Below are positions 50,941 through 60,006 of a stretch of DNA of 64,000 nucleotides, one piece after another (the first letter of the stretch is position 1; every line of letters begins with the position of its first letter). The notes beneath the pieces were generated by a model. The model searched no databases. It had not been told where the DNA came from and was given only the letters and a program-made list of their open reading frames with translations. The DNA comes from Dolosigranulum savutiense (GTDB lineage: Bacteria; Bacillota; Bacilli; Lactobacillales; Carnobacteriaceae_A): NCBI RefSeq assembly GCF_039830095.1, contig NZ_CP142435.1, forward strand, positions 434,001 through 498,000, written 5' to 3'. Position numbers and translations under genes: made by a program.

Positions 50941-52797
50941 ATGAAATTTAATAAAAAATACGCAATTTTAGCAACAACTGCTTCATTAACTTTACTATTA
51001 GCTGCTTGTGGCGGTGGAAACAGTGGAGCTAATGACCCCGCAACAGAAGAAGTTAAAGATGAAAATGGAAATGACCAAGCTTCAGCTGGTGAACGCGACT
51101 ACACACTAGGGTACGAAGACCACGTCATTAACGAAGGTGAACCGATTGAAGGTGGCGAAATCCGCGTCGGTGTTGTAACCGACACACCGTGGAAAGGAAT
51201 CTTCAGCCCAACCCACTCTAATGATGCACTTAACAATAACATTCTTGGTCCAATGGCTGGTTCCCTCTTGACTACTGGCGAGAACTATGAATTAGTTGGT
51301 GGAGAAGAATACGGTACTGCTGCGAGTATTGAATTTGACGAAGAAGCAAAAACAGCAACTATTACTATTCGTGAAGGTGTTACTTGGCACGATGGCGAGC
51401 CTGTAACAGCAGATGATATCGTCTTTGCCTACGAAGTTATTGGGCACAAAGACTACCAAGGTGTTCGTTACGATGACGATATGATGAATGTTGTCGGTAT
51501 CGAAGAATACCACAATGGTGAAGCAGATACTATTTCTGGTTTAACCTTATCAGATGACCAGTTGTCTCTAACCATTCAATATAAAGAATTTACACCAAAC
51601 ATGAAAGCTTCTGGTGGTGGGGTCGGTACCTACATTGAGCCACGTCACTACTTAGAAAATGTTGAAATCGCTAAATTCGAAGAAGCTGATGAAGTTCGTA
51701 AAAACCCAATCGGATTCGGCCCATTCAAAGTTAAATCTTCCAATGACTCAGCCATTCAATACGAAGCTTACGAAGATTACTTCTTAGGCGCACCTAAAGT
51801 TGATGGCATGATCCTAACAACTGTTCCGAAAAGTAATGTCGTCAGTGCGCTAAAAGCTGGAGACTTCGACTGGGTAAGCGGTATGCCATCTGACCTATAC
51901 GAAAGTTACCAAGACGGGATCCCTGGTTACACGACCCTTGGACACTTGGATAACTACTATACTTACACTGGATTCAAATTGGGTAAATGGAACGCCGAAG
52001 AAGGAAAAGTTGAATACAACCCAGACGCAAAAATGGCCGACAAAAACTTGCGTAAAGCCATGGCTCACGCCCTTGACATCGACCAATTAGCGGAAACCTA
52101 CTACAGCGGTGTCCGTATGCGTGCTACATCAATGATCGTTCCGAACTTCAAAGAGTACTTCAATGAAGAAATTGAAGGTTTCCCATTTGACGTAGAAAAA
52201 GCAAACCAATTATTGGATGAAGCTGGCTACGAATGGGAAGGTGAACCAGGTGAAGGTTACCGTCTCGACAAAGATGGCAAACCACTTGAAATCAAAATGA
52301 TTTCGATGACAGGTGCCGACGAAAGTCTTTTCCAATTCTACCAACAATCATGGGAAGCAATCGGCTTGAACGTTCAATACGAATTGCTTGAAATGAACGC
52401 CTTCTATGAAGATGTTCAAAATGACAAAGAAGGTGTTGATGTCTACCTAGCTGCATGGGGAGTCGGATCTGACCCTACACCAGAGGGGCTCTACGGTCCA
52501 AAATCACCTTTCAACTTCTCTCGTTTCGAGACGGAAGAACACACTGCCCTCTTAGACAAGATTCAATCTGAGGAAGCACACGATCCAGCATTCCGTGCGC
52601 AAGCCTTCCAAGAGTGGCAAGAGTACTTCATGGACGAAGCGCCAGTCTTCCCAACACTATGGTCTACAAACTTATCGCTTGTTAATGACCGTGTCTCTGC
52701 TTACATTCACAGTAGCAAACCAGGTAAGGACAAAGAATTCGAAACTTACGGACTTCACAATGTCCAACTCTTAGCAGAAAACCCAGTTACAGAATAA
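50941..52797 (+). CDS. Oligopeptide-binding lipoprotein (SBP family 5), copy 1
   Basis: 618-residue extracellular lipoprotein of the OppA/DppA family that delivers peptides to an ABC importer. The signal peptide ends in a lipobox LLLAACGGG (Cys about 22), followed by a flexible acidic linker. The family core has ATITIREGVTWHDGEPVTADDIVFAYEVI (SBP_bac_5 signature), then NLRKAMAHALDID and EWEGEPGEGYRLDKDGKPLEIKM. The ATG at 50941 has AAAGGAGG upstream. Copy 2 follows after a terminator and is closely similar along its whole length, so this is a tandem duplication. No permease or ATPase genes are adjacent; the partner transporter must be elsewhere. Confidence 0.93.
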   Translation: MKFNKKYAILATTASLTLLLAACGGGNSGANDPATEEVKDENGNDQASAGERDYTLGYEDHVINEGEPIEGGEIRVGVVTDTPWKGIFSPTHSNDALNNNILGPMAGSLLTTGENYELVGGEEYGTAASIEFDEEAKTATITIREGVTWHDGEPVTADDIVFAYEVIGHKDYQGVRYDDDMMNVVGIEEYHNGEADTISGLTLSDDQLSLTIQYKEFTPNMKASGGGVGTYIEPRHYLENVEIAKFEEADEVRKNPIGFGPFKVKSSNDSAIQYEAYEDYFLGAPKVDGMILTTVPKSNVVSALKAGDFDWVSGMPSDLYESYQDGIPGYTTLGHLDNYYTYTGFKLGKWNAEEGKVEYNPDAKMADKNLRKAMAHALDIDQLAETYYSGVRMRATSMIVPNFKEYFNEEIEGFPFDVEKANQLLDEAGYEWEGEPGEGYRLDKDGKPLEIKMISMTGADESLFQFYQQSWEAIGLNVQYELLEMNAFYEDVQNDKEGVDVYLAAWGVGSDPTPEGLYGPKSPFNFSRFETEEHTALLDKIQSEEAHDPAFRAQAFQEWQEYFMDEAPVFPTLWSTNLSLVNDRVSAYIHSSKPGKDKEFETYGLHNVQLLAENPVTE

Positions 52798-52826
52798 ACA
52801 CATACATGTACCACTTATAAGCAATA

Positions 52827-52883
52827 ACACACGTTTAGCCCTTTTCCTCTCAGGAATGAGGGCTAAACGTGTGTTTATTTTTT
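52827..52883 (+). terminator. Terminator between the two OppA-type genes
   Basis: ACACACGTTTAGCCCT pairs with AGGGCTAAACGTGTGT around a 15-base loop, followed by T-rich sequence. The two genes are therefore separately transcribed. Confidence 0.92.
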
Positions 52884-52934
52884 ATGAAAAAAGTGCCAAT
52901 AATTTGTGAATGTTTTATTTTTGTGAAGTAAGTA

Positions 52935-52943
52935 TGCTATACT
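52935..52943 (+). promoter_or_regulatory. Extended -10 promoter of OppA copy 2
   Basis: TGCTATACT followed by ACTA, the same as at copy 1. No strong -35 is visible. Confidence 0.6.
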
Positions 52944-52968
52944 ACTATGAGTAAAGGAGGATAAATGT

Positions 52969-54810
52969 ATGAAATTGAGTAAGAAACATGCATTTTTAGC
53001 AACCACAGCATCACTGACCTTGCTGTTGGCTGCTTGTGGAGCTGGTGGCGGTGCAAGTCAAGAATCTACCGCTGAAGTTCAAGAAGATGTCCCTGTAGGC
53101 GAGCGAGATTATTCGATCGGTTACGAGGATCACGTGATTAATGAAGGCGACCCTATCGAAGGAGGCGAACTCCAAGTTGGTGTCGTTACTGAAAGTGCTT
53201 GGAAAGGTGTCTTCAGTATCACTCACTATCAAGATTCAGTGGACTCAACCTTAATGGGCCCAATGCTAGGCTCACTCTTAGCTGAGGATGAGAACTATCA
53301 ATTAGTCGGTGGTGAAGAATATGGTACCGCAGCCGATATTGAAATCGATGAAGAGGCAAAAACAGTTAAATTAACTGTCCGTGAGGGTGTCACTTGGCAT
53401 GATGGTGAACCATTAACTGCAAATGATATTGTCTTCGCGCACGAATTAGTCGGACACCCAGATTACCGTGGTGTACGTTACGGTGATGACTTAATGAACG
53501 TCGTGGGCATGGAAGAATACCATAACGGTGAAGCAGACACCATCTCTGGATTGACTCTATCAGATGATAATATGTCAGTGACGATTGAATATAAAGAATT
53601 CAACCCGAATATGAGAAGTTCTGGTGGTGGCATTTATGCCTATGCCGAACCGCGTCACCACTTAGAAGATGTACCGGTAGACAAGATTGAAGCATCAGAT
53701 GAAGTTCGCGTGAACCCGCTTGGCTTCGGTCCCTTTAAAGTCAAATCAATCAGTGATACCGCGGTTCAATATGAAGCCTACGATGACTACTACTTAGGTG
53801 CACCAAAAGTTGACGGTATGGTCCTATCACGTATTTCTAAGAACAATGTCGTCAGCAGTTTAAGCTCCGGTCAGTTCGACTGGGTCCGTGGTATGCCACT
53901 TGACATGTATGAAAGTTACCAAGATGGGATTCCTGGTTACACCACACTGGGCCACTTAGACAACTACTACGGCTACACTGGCTTCAAGCTTGGTGAATGG
54001 AATGCCGATGAAGGGAAAGTTAACTACAACCCGGATGCGAAGATGGCGGACAAAAACTTACGTAAAGCAATGGCACATGCCTTGAACATCGATGAGATGG
54101 TTCAGAGCTTCTACCATGGAACACGCTTCCGTGCAACTACCATGCTTCCACCAACCTTCGCACAATACTTCAATGAAGATATCGAAGGCTTCCCATATGA
54201 CGTAGACAAAGCCAATCAACTCTTAGACGAAGCTGGCTACGAATGGGAAGGTGAACCAGGTGAAGGTTACCGTCTCGATAAAGATGGCAACCCATTGAAG
54301 ATTAAAATGATCGCAATGACTGGTGCAGATGAGAGTCTCTTCTTATTCTACCAACAATCATGGGCAGCAATTGGTTTAGATGTTCAATATGAATTACTTG
54401 AGATGAATGCCTTCTACGATGATGTCTTGAATGATGCTGAGGGGATCGATGTCTTCCTAGGCGCTTGGGGCGTCGGACATGACCCAACACCACATGGCTT
54501 ATACGGTCCACATTCAGCCTTCAACTACTCTCGTTACGAGTCTGAAGAGCATAATCAACTTCTAGCAGATATCCAATCAGCTGAAGCGCATGACTTAGAA
54601 TACCGTACAGAAGCTTTCCATAAATGGCAAGAATTCTTTATGGAAGAAGCACCCGTATTCCCAACCGTATGGACAACGAACCTCACATTAGTAAACAACC
54701 GTGTCTCAGCTTATGTCCACAGTAACAAACCAGGCATGGGTAAAGAACACGAAACATATGGTCTTCACAATATTGAACTATTAGCGGACCAACCAATGAC
54801 AACTGAATAA
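52969..54810 (+). CDS. Oligopeptide-binding lipoprotein (SBP family 5), copy 2
   Basis: 613-residue paralogue of copy 1, with lipobox LLLAACGAG and a shorter linker. It shares long identical stretches with copy 1 (GERDY, EDHVINEGEPIEGGE-like, EWEGEPGEGYRLDKDG, FYQQSW, IGL.VQYELLEMNAFY). Differences cluster in parts expected to line the peptide pocket (for example GGGIYAYAEPRHHLEDV versus GGGVGTYIEPRHYLENV), which suggests altered peptide preference. It has its own promoter and terminator. The ATG at 52969 follows AAAGGAGG. Confidence 0.93.
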   Translation: MKLSKKHAFLATTASLTLLLAACGAGGGASQESTAEVQEDVPVGERDYSIGYEDHVINEGDPIEGGELQVGVVTESAWKGVFSITHYQDSVDSTLMGPMLGSLLAEDENYQLVGGEEYGTAADIEIDEEAKTVKLTVREGVTWHDGEPLTANDIVFAHELVGHPDYRGVRYGDDLMNVVGMEEYHNGEADTISGLTLSDDNMSVTIEYKEFNPNMRSSGGGIYAYAEPRHHLEDVPVDKIEASDEVRVNPLGFGPFKVKSISDTAVQYEAYDDYYLGAPKVDGMVLSRISKNNVVSSLSSGQFDWVRGMPLDMYESYQDGIPGYTTLGHLDNYYGYTGFKLGEWNADEGKVNYNPDAKMADKNLRKAMAHALNIDEMVQSFYHGTRFRATTMLPPTFAQYFNEDIEGFPYDVDKANQLLDEAGYEWEGEPGEGYRLDKDGNPLKIKMIAMTGADESLFLFYQQSWAAIGLDVQYELLEMNAFYDDVLNDAEGIDVFLGAWGVGHDPTPHGLYGPHSAFNYSRYESEEHNQLLADIQSAEAHDLEYRTEAFHKWQEFFMEEAPVFPTVWTTNLTLVNNRVSAYVHSNKPGMGKEHETYGLHNIELLADQPMTTE

Positions 54811-54819
54811 CCCGAACGT

Positions 54820-54857
54820 TCACCCATATCAACTCACTTGGTATGGGTGTTTTTTTC
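54820..54857 (+). terminator. Terminator after OppA copy 2
   Basis: CACCCATA (54821-54828) and TATGGGTG (54842-54849) with seven T following. Confidence 0.92.
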
Positions 54858-54969
54858 AGCTTAATCCCAGTGATATGCCCAAAAAGTTGCCTTTTGAACA
54901 TAAGCGCTTTATAATGCAGATAGATAACCCGCATACAAGATTCCCACTTCATAAAAGGAGTTAAAGAAC

Positions 54970-56415
54970 TTGAAGACATTAACTGACGCCATCACAGTAT
55001 TTAACAGTGGCACACATAATGAACAAAATACGGATGGTATCTTTTGTTACCGCATCCCCGCTTTACTGCAAACTTCCACTGGTCCATTAATTGCAGGAGG
55101 CGACGAGCGGCGTAACCAGTATGCTGATTTCGGTGACATTGCCATGGTCATTCGACGTAGCCTAGATAATGGCAAATCTTGGGGAGAAAAAATTACGATC
55201 CTTGACTTGCGCCGAAATCCACAAGCTGAAGATCCAGAAGTAGACGGCCCGTTCTTAATTGATATGGCGCTCGTTCAGCACCCAAACAGCGGACGAATCT
55301 TTGCCTTATATGATCTGTTTCCTGAAATTAAGGGATTATGGGGCCTGGCCAAGACATACGAACCGCCCTTCGTTGAGATTGGTGAGAAGACTTATCAAGC
55401 ACTTTACACACATAATATGGTAGATAAGTCAGCTCCGTATACTATTCGTGACGGAGGCATTGTTTATGATCCGACTGGGACTCCAACTGATTACCGTATT
55501 ATTACACACCCGACTGAGCCAAATTATTCTGATTACGGAAATATTTTACGCGGCAATGATGTGGTGGGCAATATCTTCTTCATCACGAATAAGACCGCTC
55601 CCTTCCGCGTTGCCAAGACAGCTCATATCCACTATTCTTATAGTGATGATGAGGGTAAAACCTGGTCCGCCCCTCATAATATTGCTGGACAGCTCATCTC
55701 GTCTCATATGAACTTCCATGGTATTGGTCCAGGGGCTGGCATTACACTCACACATCCCCCGTATACCGGACGTATCGTTATTCCCACTTACACAACGAAC
55801 TGGAGCAGCCACCTCGAAGGCTCCCAATCCTCGCGGGTGATTTATTCGGATGACCATGGACACACTTGGCATTGTGGACAAGCGGTCAATGATGGACGGC
55901 TTTTAGACAATGGGGACCGCATCCACTCGACTACAATGGCTCATCCAACAGCACAGAATTCTGAAGCAAGTGTCGTCGAAACCTCCCATGGTGACTTACT
56001 ACTCTTTATGCGCAATCTAACTGGCCATGTCCAAATGGCGCGCAGCACGAATGGCGGAGCAAGCTGGCACAATCAGCCAGAAAACATCATCTCTCTCGAA
56101 GCTGTACCAGACATGTACGTCCAACTTTCAGCTGTCCAGACGATCTATCATAAGCAGGAATATATTCTCTTAGCTAATGCCCAAGATTCCGACCGCAACA
56201 ATGGCTACATCCATCTTGCTGAAGTAGATGCTTCAGGCAACTTACATTGGCTCCATCATCAACAAATAAATACAGGCAAGTTTGCCTATAACTCCCTCCA
56301 AGAATTAGCTCCGGGGACGTTTGGATTACTTTATGAAACCGCCGATAATGCTCATAATGACTATCAACTAAAATTCCAAATCTTCTCCTTAGCAGAGCTC
56401 CTCCAGAAGCACTAA
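54970..56415 (+). CDS. Exo-alpha-sialidase-like protein (GH33), no signal peptide
   Basis: 481-residue six-bladed beta-propeller sialidase. The family FRIP motif appears as YRIPALL near residue 30, with an acidic DERR and GDIAMVIRRS following. Four Asp-boxes of the type S-x-D-x-G-x-x-W are visible: SLDNGKSW, SDDEGKTW, SDDHGHTW, STNGGASW. Late EASVVETSHGDLLLFMRN matches the conserved Glu region. The family removes terminal sialic acid from glycans. There is no signal peptide, lipobox or LPXTG anchor, so it would act in the cytoplasm on imported sialo-oligosaccharides, or on another sugar. The start is TTG, ten bases after AAAAGGAG. No nanA/nanE genes are nearby. Confidence 0.85.
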   Translation: MKTLTDAITVFNSGTHNEQNTDGIFCYRIPALLQTSTGPLIAGGDERRNQYADFGDIAMVIRRSLDNGKSWGEKITILDLRRNPQAEDPEVDGPFLIDMALVQHPNSGRIFALYDLFPEIKGLWGLAKTYEPPFVEIGEKTYQALYTHNMVDKSAPYTIRDGGIVYDPTGTPTDYRIITHPTEPNYSDYGNILRGNDVVGNIFFITNKTAPFRVAKTAHIHYSYSDDEGKTWSAPHNIAGQLISSHMNFHGIGPGAGITLTHPPYTGRIVIPTYTTNWSSHLEGSQSSRVIYSDDHGHTWHCGQAVNDGRLLDNGDRIHSTTMAHPTAQNSEASVVETSHGDLLLFMRNLTGHVQMARSTNGGASWHNQPENIISLEAVPDMYVQLSAVQTIYHKQEYILLANAQDSDRNNGYIHLAEVDASGNLHWLHHQQINTGKFAYNSLQELAPGTFGLLYETADNAHNDYQLKFQIFSLAELLQKH

Positions 56416-56422
56416 CCTACTC

Positions 56423-56460
56423 AAACAGGCCATCTCATCTTTAGAGTGGCCTGTTTATTT
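56423..56460 (+). terminator. Terminator after the sialidase gene
   Basis: AAACAGGCCA (56423-56432) and TGGCCTGTTT (56447-56456) form a perfect stem ending in T-rich sequence. Confidence 0.9.
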
Positions 56461-56535
56461 ATATTATTTAACGCCTAACTAACTAATGCTGGCTTATTTT
56501 GCATGACCTTCAACATCGTACACTCAATAACTACT

Positions 56536-57279
56536 TTAATTACTGAGTGACAACTTCATCTGACAATCACTAATCATTCCTAACTTCAAACCACCATTCA
56601 ACACATCTATCAAATTATCAAGGTGCTTCCGATAATCTTTTATGCTACCTTCCTCATTCGCCTCTAACATATGACGTAACTGAATCGACACCATCTCATA
56701 CAACTCCGCAATTCCCGAATCTATCACCAATGCACACTGGTATATGACATTTTTATAGATTATATCAAACATAACCCGTTCTGCCTCATCCTCTGTTAAC
56801 GAACTAGCTGTCACATCATCTACTAAGTCTGGAATAAGGTCCTCCAAGATTCGCTCTTCAATATAATCTTTATACATCTTAGCTTCTTCCAATAGTGCCA
56901 TCTCAACTTGCACCATCTCATCCTGATCATCCTCTCGACCAAATGGATAAATATCAATATAAATATACCCTCGTTCAAACATTAACTCAAACACCAGATA
57001 TAGCGATCCCTCAAGCAAATCATATGCAATCTTTTGTATCTGTACATGTCGATCCTTATCAAAATCAAATATCTCCTCCCCAGCTCCTGCCACTTCATAC
57101 GCTAAAGCAGCCTGCAACGCTAGCACAGTTTCCGGAGCTGGCTTCTTCGTCCGCCCTGTCTCTAATGACGAAAGCGTTGACGCAGATATTCCTGCCATCT
57201 CTGCCAACTCCGATTGTGTCAATCCAGCCATCTTCCGCTTCTTCTTCACATACCGAATAAATTCCTGCAACTCATCCAT
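56536..57279 (-). CDS. XRE-family regulator with helical C-terminal domain
   Basis: 247-residue protein. The N-terminal helix-turn-helix (about 5-60: RYVKKKRKMAGLTQSELAEMAGISASTLSSLETGRTKKP) is a standard Cro/CI fold. The remaining 180 residues are acidic and helical with no family I recognise. The ATG at 57279 follows AAGGAG; an upstream start adds 11 residues without a better site. It is divergent from the HAD gene and convergent with the sialidase gene. Targets are unknown; it could act on the HAD-RpiR unit. Confidence 0.85.
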   Translation of the reverse strand: MDELQEFIRYVKKKRKMAGLTQSELAEMAGISASTLSSLETGRTKKPAPETVLALQAALAYEVAGAGEEIFDFDKDRHVQIQKIAYDLLEGSLYLVFELMFERGYIYIDIYPFGREDDQDEMVQVEMALLEEAKMYKDYIEERILEDLIPDLVDDVTASSLTEDEAERVMFDIIYKNVIYQCALVIDSGIAELYEMVSIQLRHMLEANEEGSIKDYRKHLDNLIDVLNGGLKLGMISDCQMKLSLSN

Positions 57280-57406
57280 CCTCTTCAACTCCTTTTCCTT
57301 ATTGTAGCACACCTCAGCTTAAACTAATAAGTATCCTCCTCTCAACCTTCATAGTTCAACCTCGCCCCTCTTTATGGTAAACTACTATTATTAGAAAGGT
57401 GATATA

Positions 57407-58219
57407 ATGCCAACGATTAAACTCATTGCAACTGATATGGATGGAACATTCCTCAACTCGAACAAAGACTATGACCGCAAGCGATTCAACCGCATCTTCC
57501 AACAACTACAAGCCCAGGATATTACATTTGTCGTTGCCAGTGGAAATCAAGTCGCCCAACTACAATCCTTTTTTCCGGAAGACATCCGTTCTAACATTAT
57601 TTTTGCCGGCGATAACGGTGGTGTCATTTATCACGGAGAAGAATTCATAGACGCTGCTCATATCAATCATGACACTCTTACTGCACTCATTAATTACGTC
57701 GAAACCAACTATCCACACGTCCCTATCGTCTTATCCGGCGTCAACAATGGCTATATTCGTACAGATAATTCCGACGCCTATAAAGAAAACATCGCGCGCT
57801 ATTTCCATAAACTTATTGAAGTAGACGATTTACAGACCTTCCAAGAAGACCACTATGTCAAACTTACCTTAGAAACTCCCAGTGAGCTCTGTCGCAATCT
57901 AATTGCCGAACTGAACGAACAATTTGGTGACCAACTGAATGCCGTCATTACGAATGGAGACAATATCGACATCAATCCTATTGACAGTAACAAAGGTGTT
58001 GCTATCAAAAACATTGCCCAAAAACGAAACATCTCTCCTGATGAAATCCTCGCATTCGGCGACAGCGGCAACGACCTCGAAATGATCCAGTATGCCACAT
58101 ACGGTTACGCCATGACAAACGCCTACCAAGACCTTAAAAACATCACCCACCTTATCGCCCCAAGTAACGACAACAATGGCGTCCTAGAGATTGTGGAGGA
58201 ATATATCAATAAAATATAA
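57407..58219 (+). CDS. Cof-type HAD phosphatase
   Basis: 270-residue HAD-superfamily hydrolase of the IIB (Cof) subclass. Catalytic motif I is LIATDMDGTFLNS; motif III/IV is near INPIDSNKGVAIKNIA and AFGDSGNDLEMIQYA. Such enzymes dephosphorylate sugar phosphates or nucleotides, with wide substrate range. It is followed 18 bases later by the RpiR-type regulator and so is probably part of the amino-sugar locus; a role against phosphosugar overload is plausible but speculative. Confidence 0.9.
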   Translation: MPTIKLIATDMDGTFLNSNKDYDRKRFNRIFQQLQAQDITFVVASGNQVAQLQSFFPEDIRSNIIFAGDNGGVIYHGEEFIDAAHINHDTLTALINYVETNYPHVPIVLSGVNNGYIRTDNSDAYKENIARYFHKLIEVDDLQTFQEDHYVKLTLETPSELCRNLIAELNEQFGDQLNAVITNGDNIDINPIDSNKGVAIKNIAQKRNISPDEILAFGDSGNDLEMIQYATYGYAMTNAYQDLKNITHLIAPSNDNNGVLEIVEEYINKI

Positions 58220-58237
58220 TTTAAAGGAGGAATACAC

Positions 58238-59080
58238 ATGGATATCATTGGACGAATTAATGCAATTATGAATACTTTATCGAATAGTGAACAAAAAATC
58301 GCACAATTTATAATAAATAATCCCAATATTATCCCTAATATGCAAATAACTGAATTAGCTGAACATGCTGACAGTAGTGCTTCAGCAGTAACTAGATTAT
58401 GTAAAAAGTTAAAGATAAAAGGTTTTACCACACTAAAAATAGAACTAGCCTTACAACTAAAAGAGAATATAGGTAAAAAACAAACTACCGATATTGATTT
58501 ACACAGTAATTTCCAAGAATTATCAACAAGTTTATTAAACAACTCAATCAATACAATGTCTAACACACTAAATTATTTAAATGAAGACAATCTTAATAAA
58601 ATCATTACACATATGCATAATTCAGACCAACTTTTTACATTTGGAATTGGTGCTTCCGGTATTGTCGCCAAAAATATAACTCAAAAATGGATTAGAATTG
58701 GTAAAAACATCTTAAATTTTGATGATATACACCAATTAATGACTGCTATGATGTCCTTTTCTAAAAATGCAAGTATTATTTTAGTTAGTAATAGTGGACA
58801 GACTAAAGAAATCATAGATATAGCAAAATTTGCTCGTGAAAAATCAATTACAACTATTGGTATCACTCAATTTGGAGACCATCCTCTGGGGAAACTAGCT
58901 AACTTGAATATTCACACCGCACACACAGAAGAAGCAGCACTTAGAAGTGCTGCCACTAGTTCGTTACATGCGCAATTTTTTATTGTAGATATTTTATTCT
59001 ATTTATTTATTCAAAAATATCATGATCAATATATTGAAAACATCCAAGAAACCTTTACACTATTTAAAAAAGGTGGATAA
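58238..59080 (+). CDS. MurR/RpiR-family regulator with SIS domain
   Basis: 280-residue regulator. N-terminal HTH_6 domain (about 1-77: MNTLSNSEQKIAQFIINNP, ASAVTRLCKKLKIKGFTTLK) and C-terminal sugar-phosphate-binding SIS domain (about 125-265: FGIGASGIVAKNI, ILVSNSGQTKEIIDIA). In related systems MurR senses MurNAc-6-phosphate and represses the mur genes. Here it faces tail-to-tail the operon with murQ and mupG, so it likely controls that operon. The operator should lie at the operon start, outside the window. The ATG follows AAAGGAGG. Confidence 0.9.
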   Translation: MDIIGRINAIMNTLSNSEQKIAQFIINNPNIIPNMQITELAEHADSSASAVTRLCKKLKIKGFTTLKIELALQLKENIGKKQTTDIDLHSNFQELSTSLLNNSINTMSNTLNYLNEDNLNKIITHMHNSDQLFTFGIGASGIVAKNITQKWIRIGKNILNFDDIHQLMTAMMSFSKNASIILVSNSGQTKEIIDIAKFAREKSITTIGITQFGDHPLGKLANLNIHTAHTEEAALRSAATSSLHAQFFIVDILFYLFIQKYHDQYIENIQETFTLFKKGG

Positions 59081-59100
59081 AATTTAACACTTAGTCTTTA

Positions 59101-60000
59101 TTATTTATCATCTTTTAAAAGCAAAACAGCTCCATATTGTGGACTATTTAAAGCTCGAACAGCTTCAATGTTAGTATCTAAATATGTGTTAAATGGTTCA
59201 ATTAAAGGATGGCCAATTTCCCATAATCCACCAATTTTACTTAATTTTACCGGTTCATCATATAATGAGCCTAATGTATTAACAACATCAGCTAAATTTT
59301 TCGCCGCCCAATTTAAAATTTCCTGGATAGCTTCATCATTTTTCAATAATGGATGACTTACTATTTTTGATAGCTTAGCTACTTCAGTTCGATTTGCTCT
59401 CAAGTTATTATCGACATAACTTATCAGCTGATAAGGAGTTTCTATGGATAATTCCTCTAATAACACATCAACCAAACTGGTCTTCTTCATTCTTCCATCA
59501 ACCATCTGAGAAAACACTTGAAGTATTTTTCTCCCTATCCAATAACCACTCCCTTCATCTCCAATCATTTCACCCCAACCTCCGCATCTTTGGTACTGCT
59601 TATCTTTTCTAGCTATTCCAATTGATCCTGTTCCCGCAATTAGTATAATACCATCTTGATTGTTGAAAGCTCCCGCTAAAGCTATCTGTGCATCATTATA
59701 AATTTTATATTTAAATGGTGAAAAAGCCTGTTCGCATATCTCTTCGATCTTATATCTCAACTGCTTATCATTACCATAACCCGCTAATCCAATTGCAATT
59801 TGAACTTCAGGTAAATCAATATCATTAATGGTTGCTATTAAATCATCTATACCTTGAGCTAAAATTTTAATGGCTCTTTCTTTGTCTACATGTGATACAT
59901 GACAAGTGGGTAGTTGAATAGTTTTCAAACAGTCCATTTTGCTATCAAATAATGAAAAATCTGTAGAAGTACCTCCACCATCAATCCCAATAAAATACAT
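59101..60000 (-). CDS. BadF/BadG-family sugar kinase, probable N-acetylglucosamine kinase
   Basis: 299-residue ASKHA-fold kinase. Phosphate 1 motif YFIGIDGGGTSTDFSLFD, phosphate 2 IILIAGTGSIGIARK, and GGWGEMIGDEGSGYWIGRKIL, as in eukaryotic-type NAGK. In the operon it follows MupG, which would free GlcNAc inside the cell; a kinase is needed to make GlcNAc-6-phosphate. This makes GlcNAc the best-supported substrate, by context. It starts seven bases after mupG. Confidence 0.85.
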   Translation of the reverse strand: MYFIGIDGGGTSTDFSLFDSKMDCLKTIQLPTCHVSHVDKERAIKILAQGIDDLIATINDIDLPEVQIAIGLAGYGNDKQLRYKIEEICEQAFSPFKYKIYNDAQIALAGAFNNQDGIILIAGTGSIGIARKDKQYQRCGGWGEMIGDEGSGYWIGRKILQVFSQMVDGRMKKTSLVDVLLEELSIETPYQLISYVDNNLRANRTEVAKLSKIVSHPLLKNDEAIQEILNWAAKNLADVVNTLGSLYDEPVKLSKIGGLWEIGHPLIEPFNTYLDTNIEAVRALNSPQYGAVLLLKDDK

Positions 60001-60006
60001 AATAAA

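Noticed and set aside
57407-59080. Convergent frames on the minus strand under the HAD and RpiR genes
   Set aside because: Shadows of real genes with clear domains on the plus strand.
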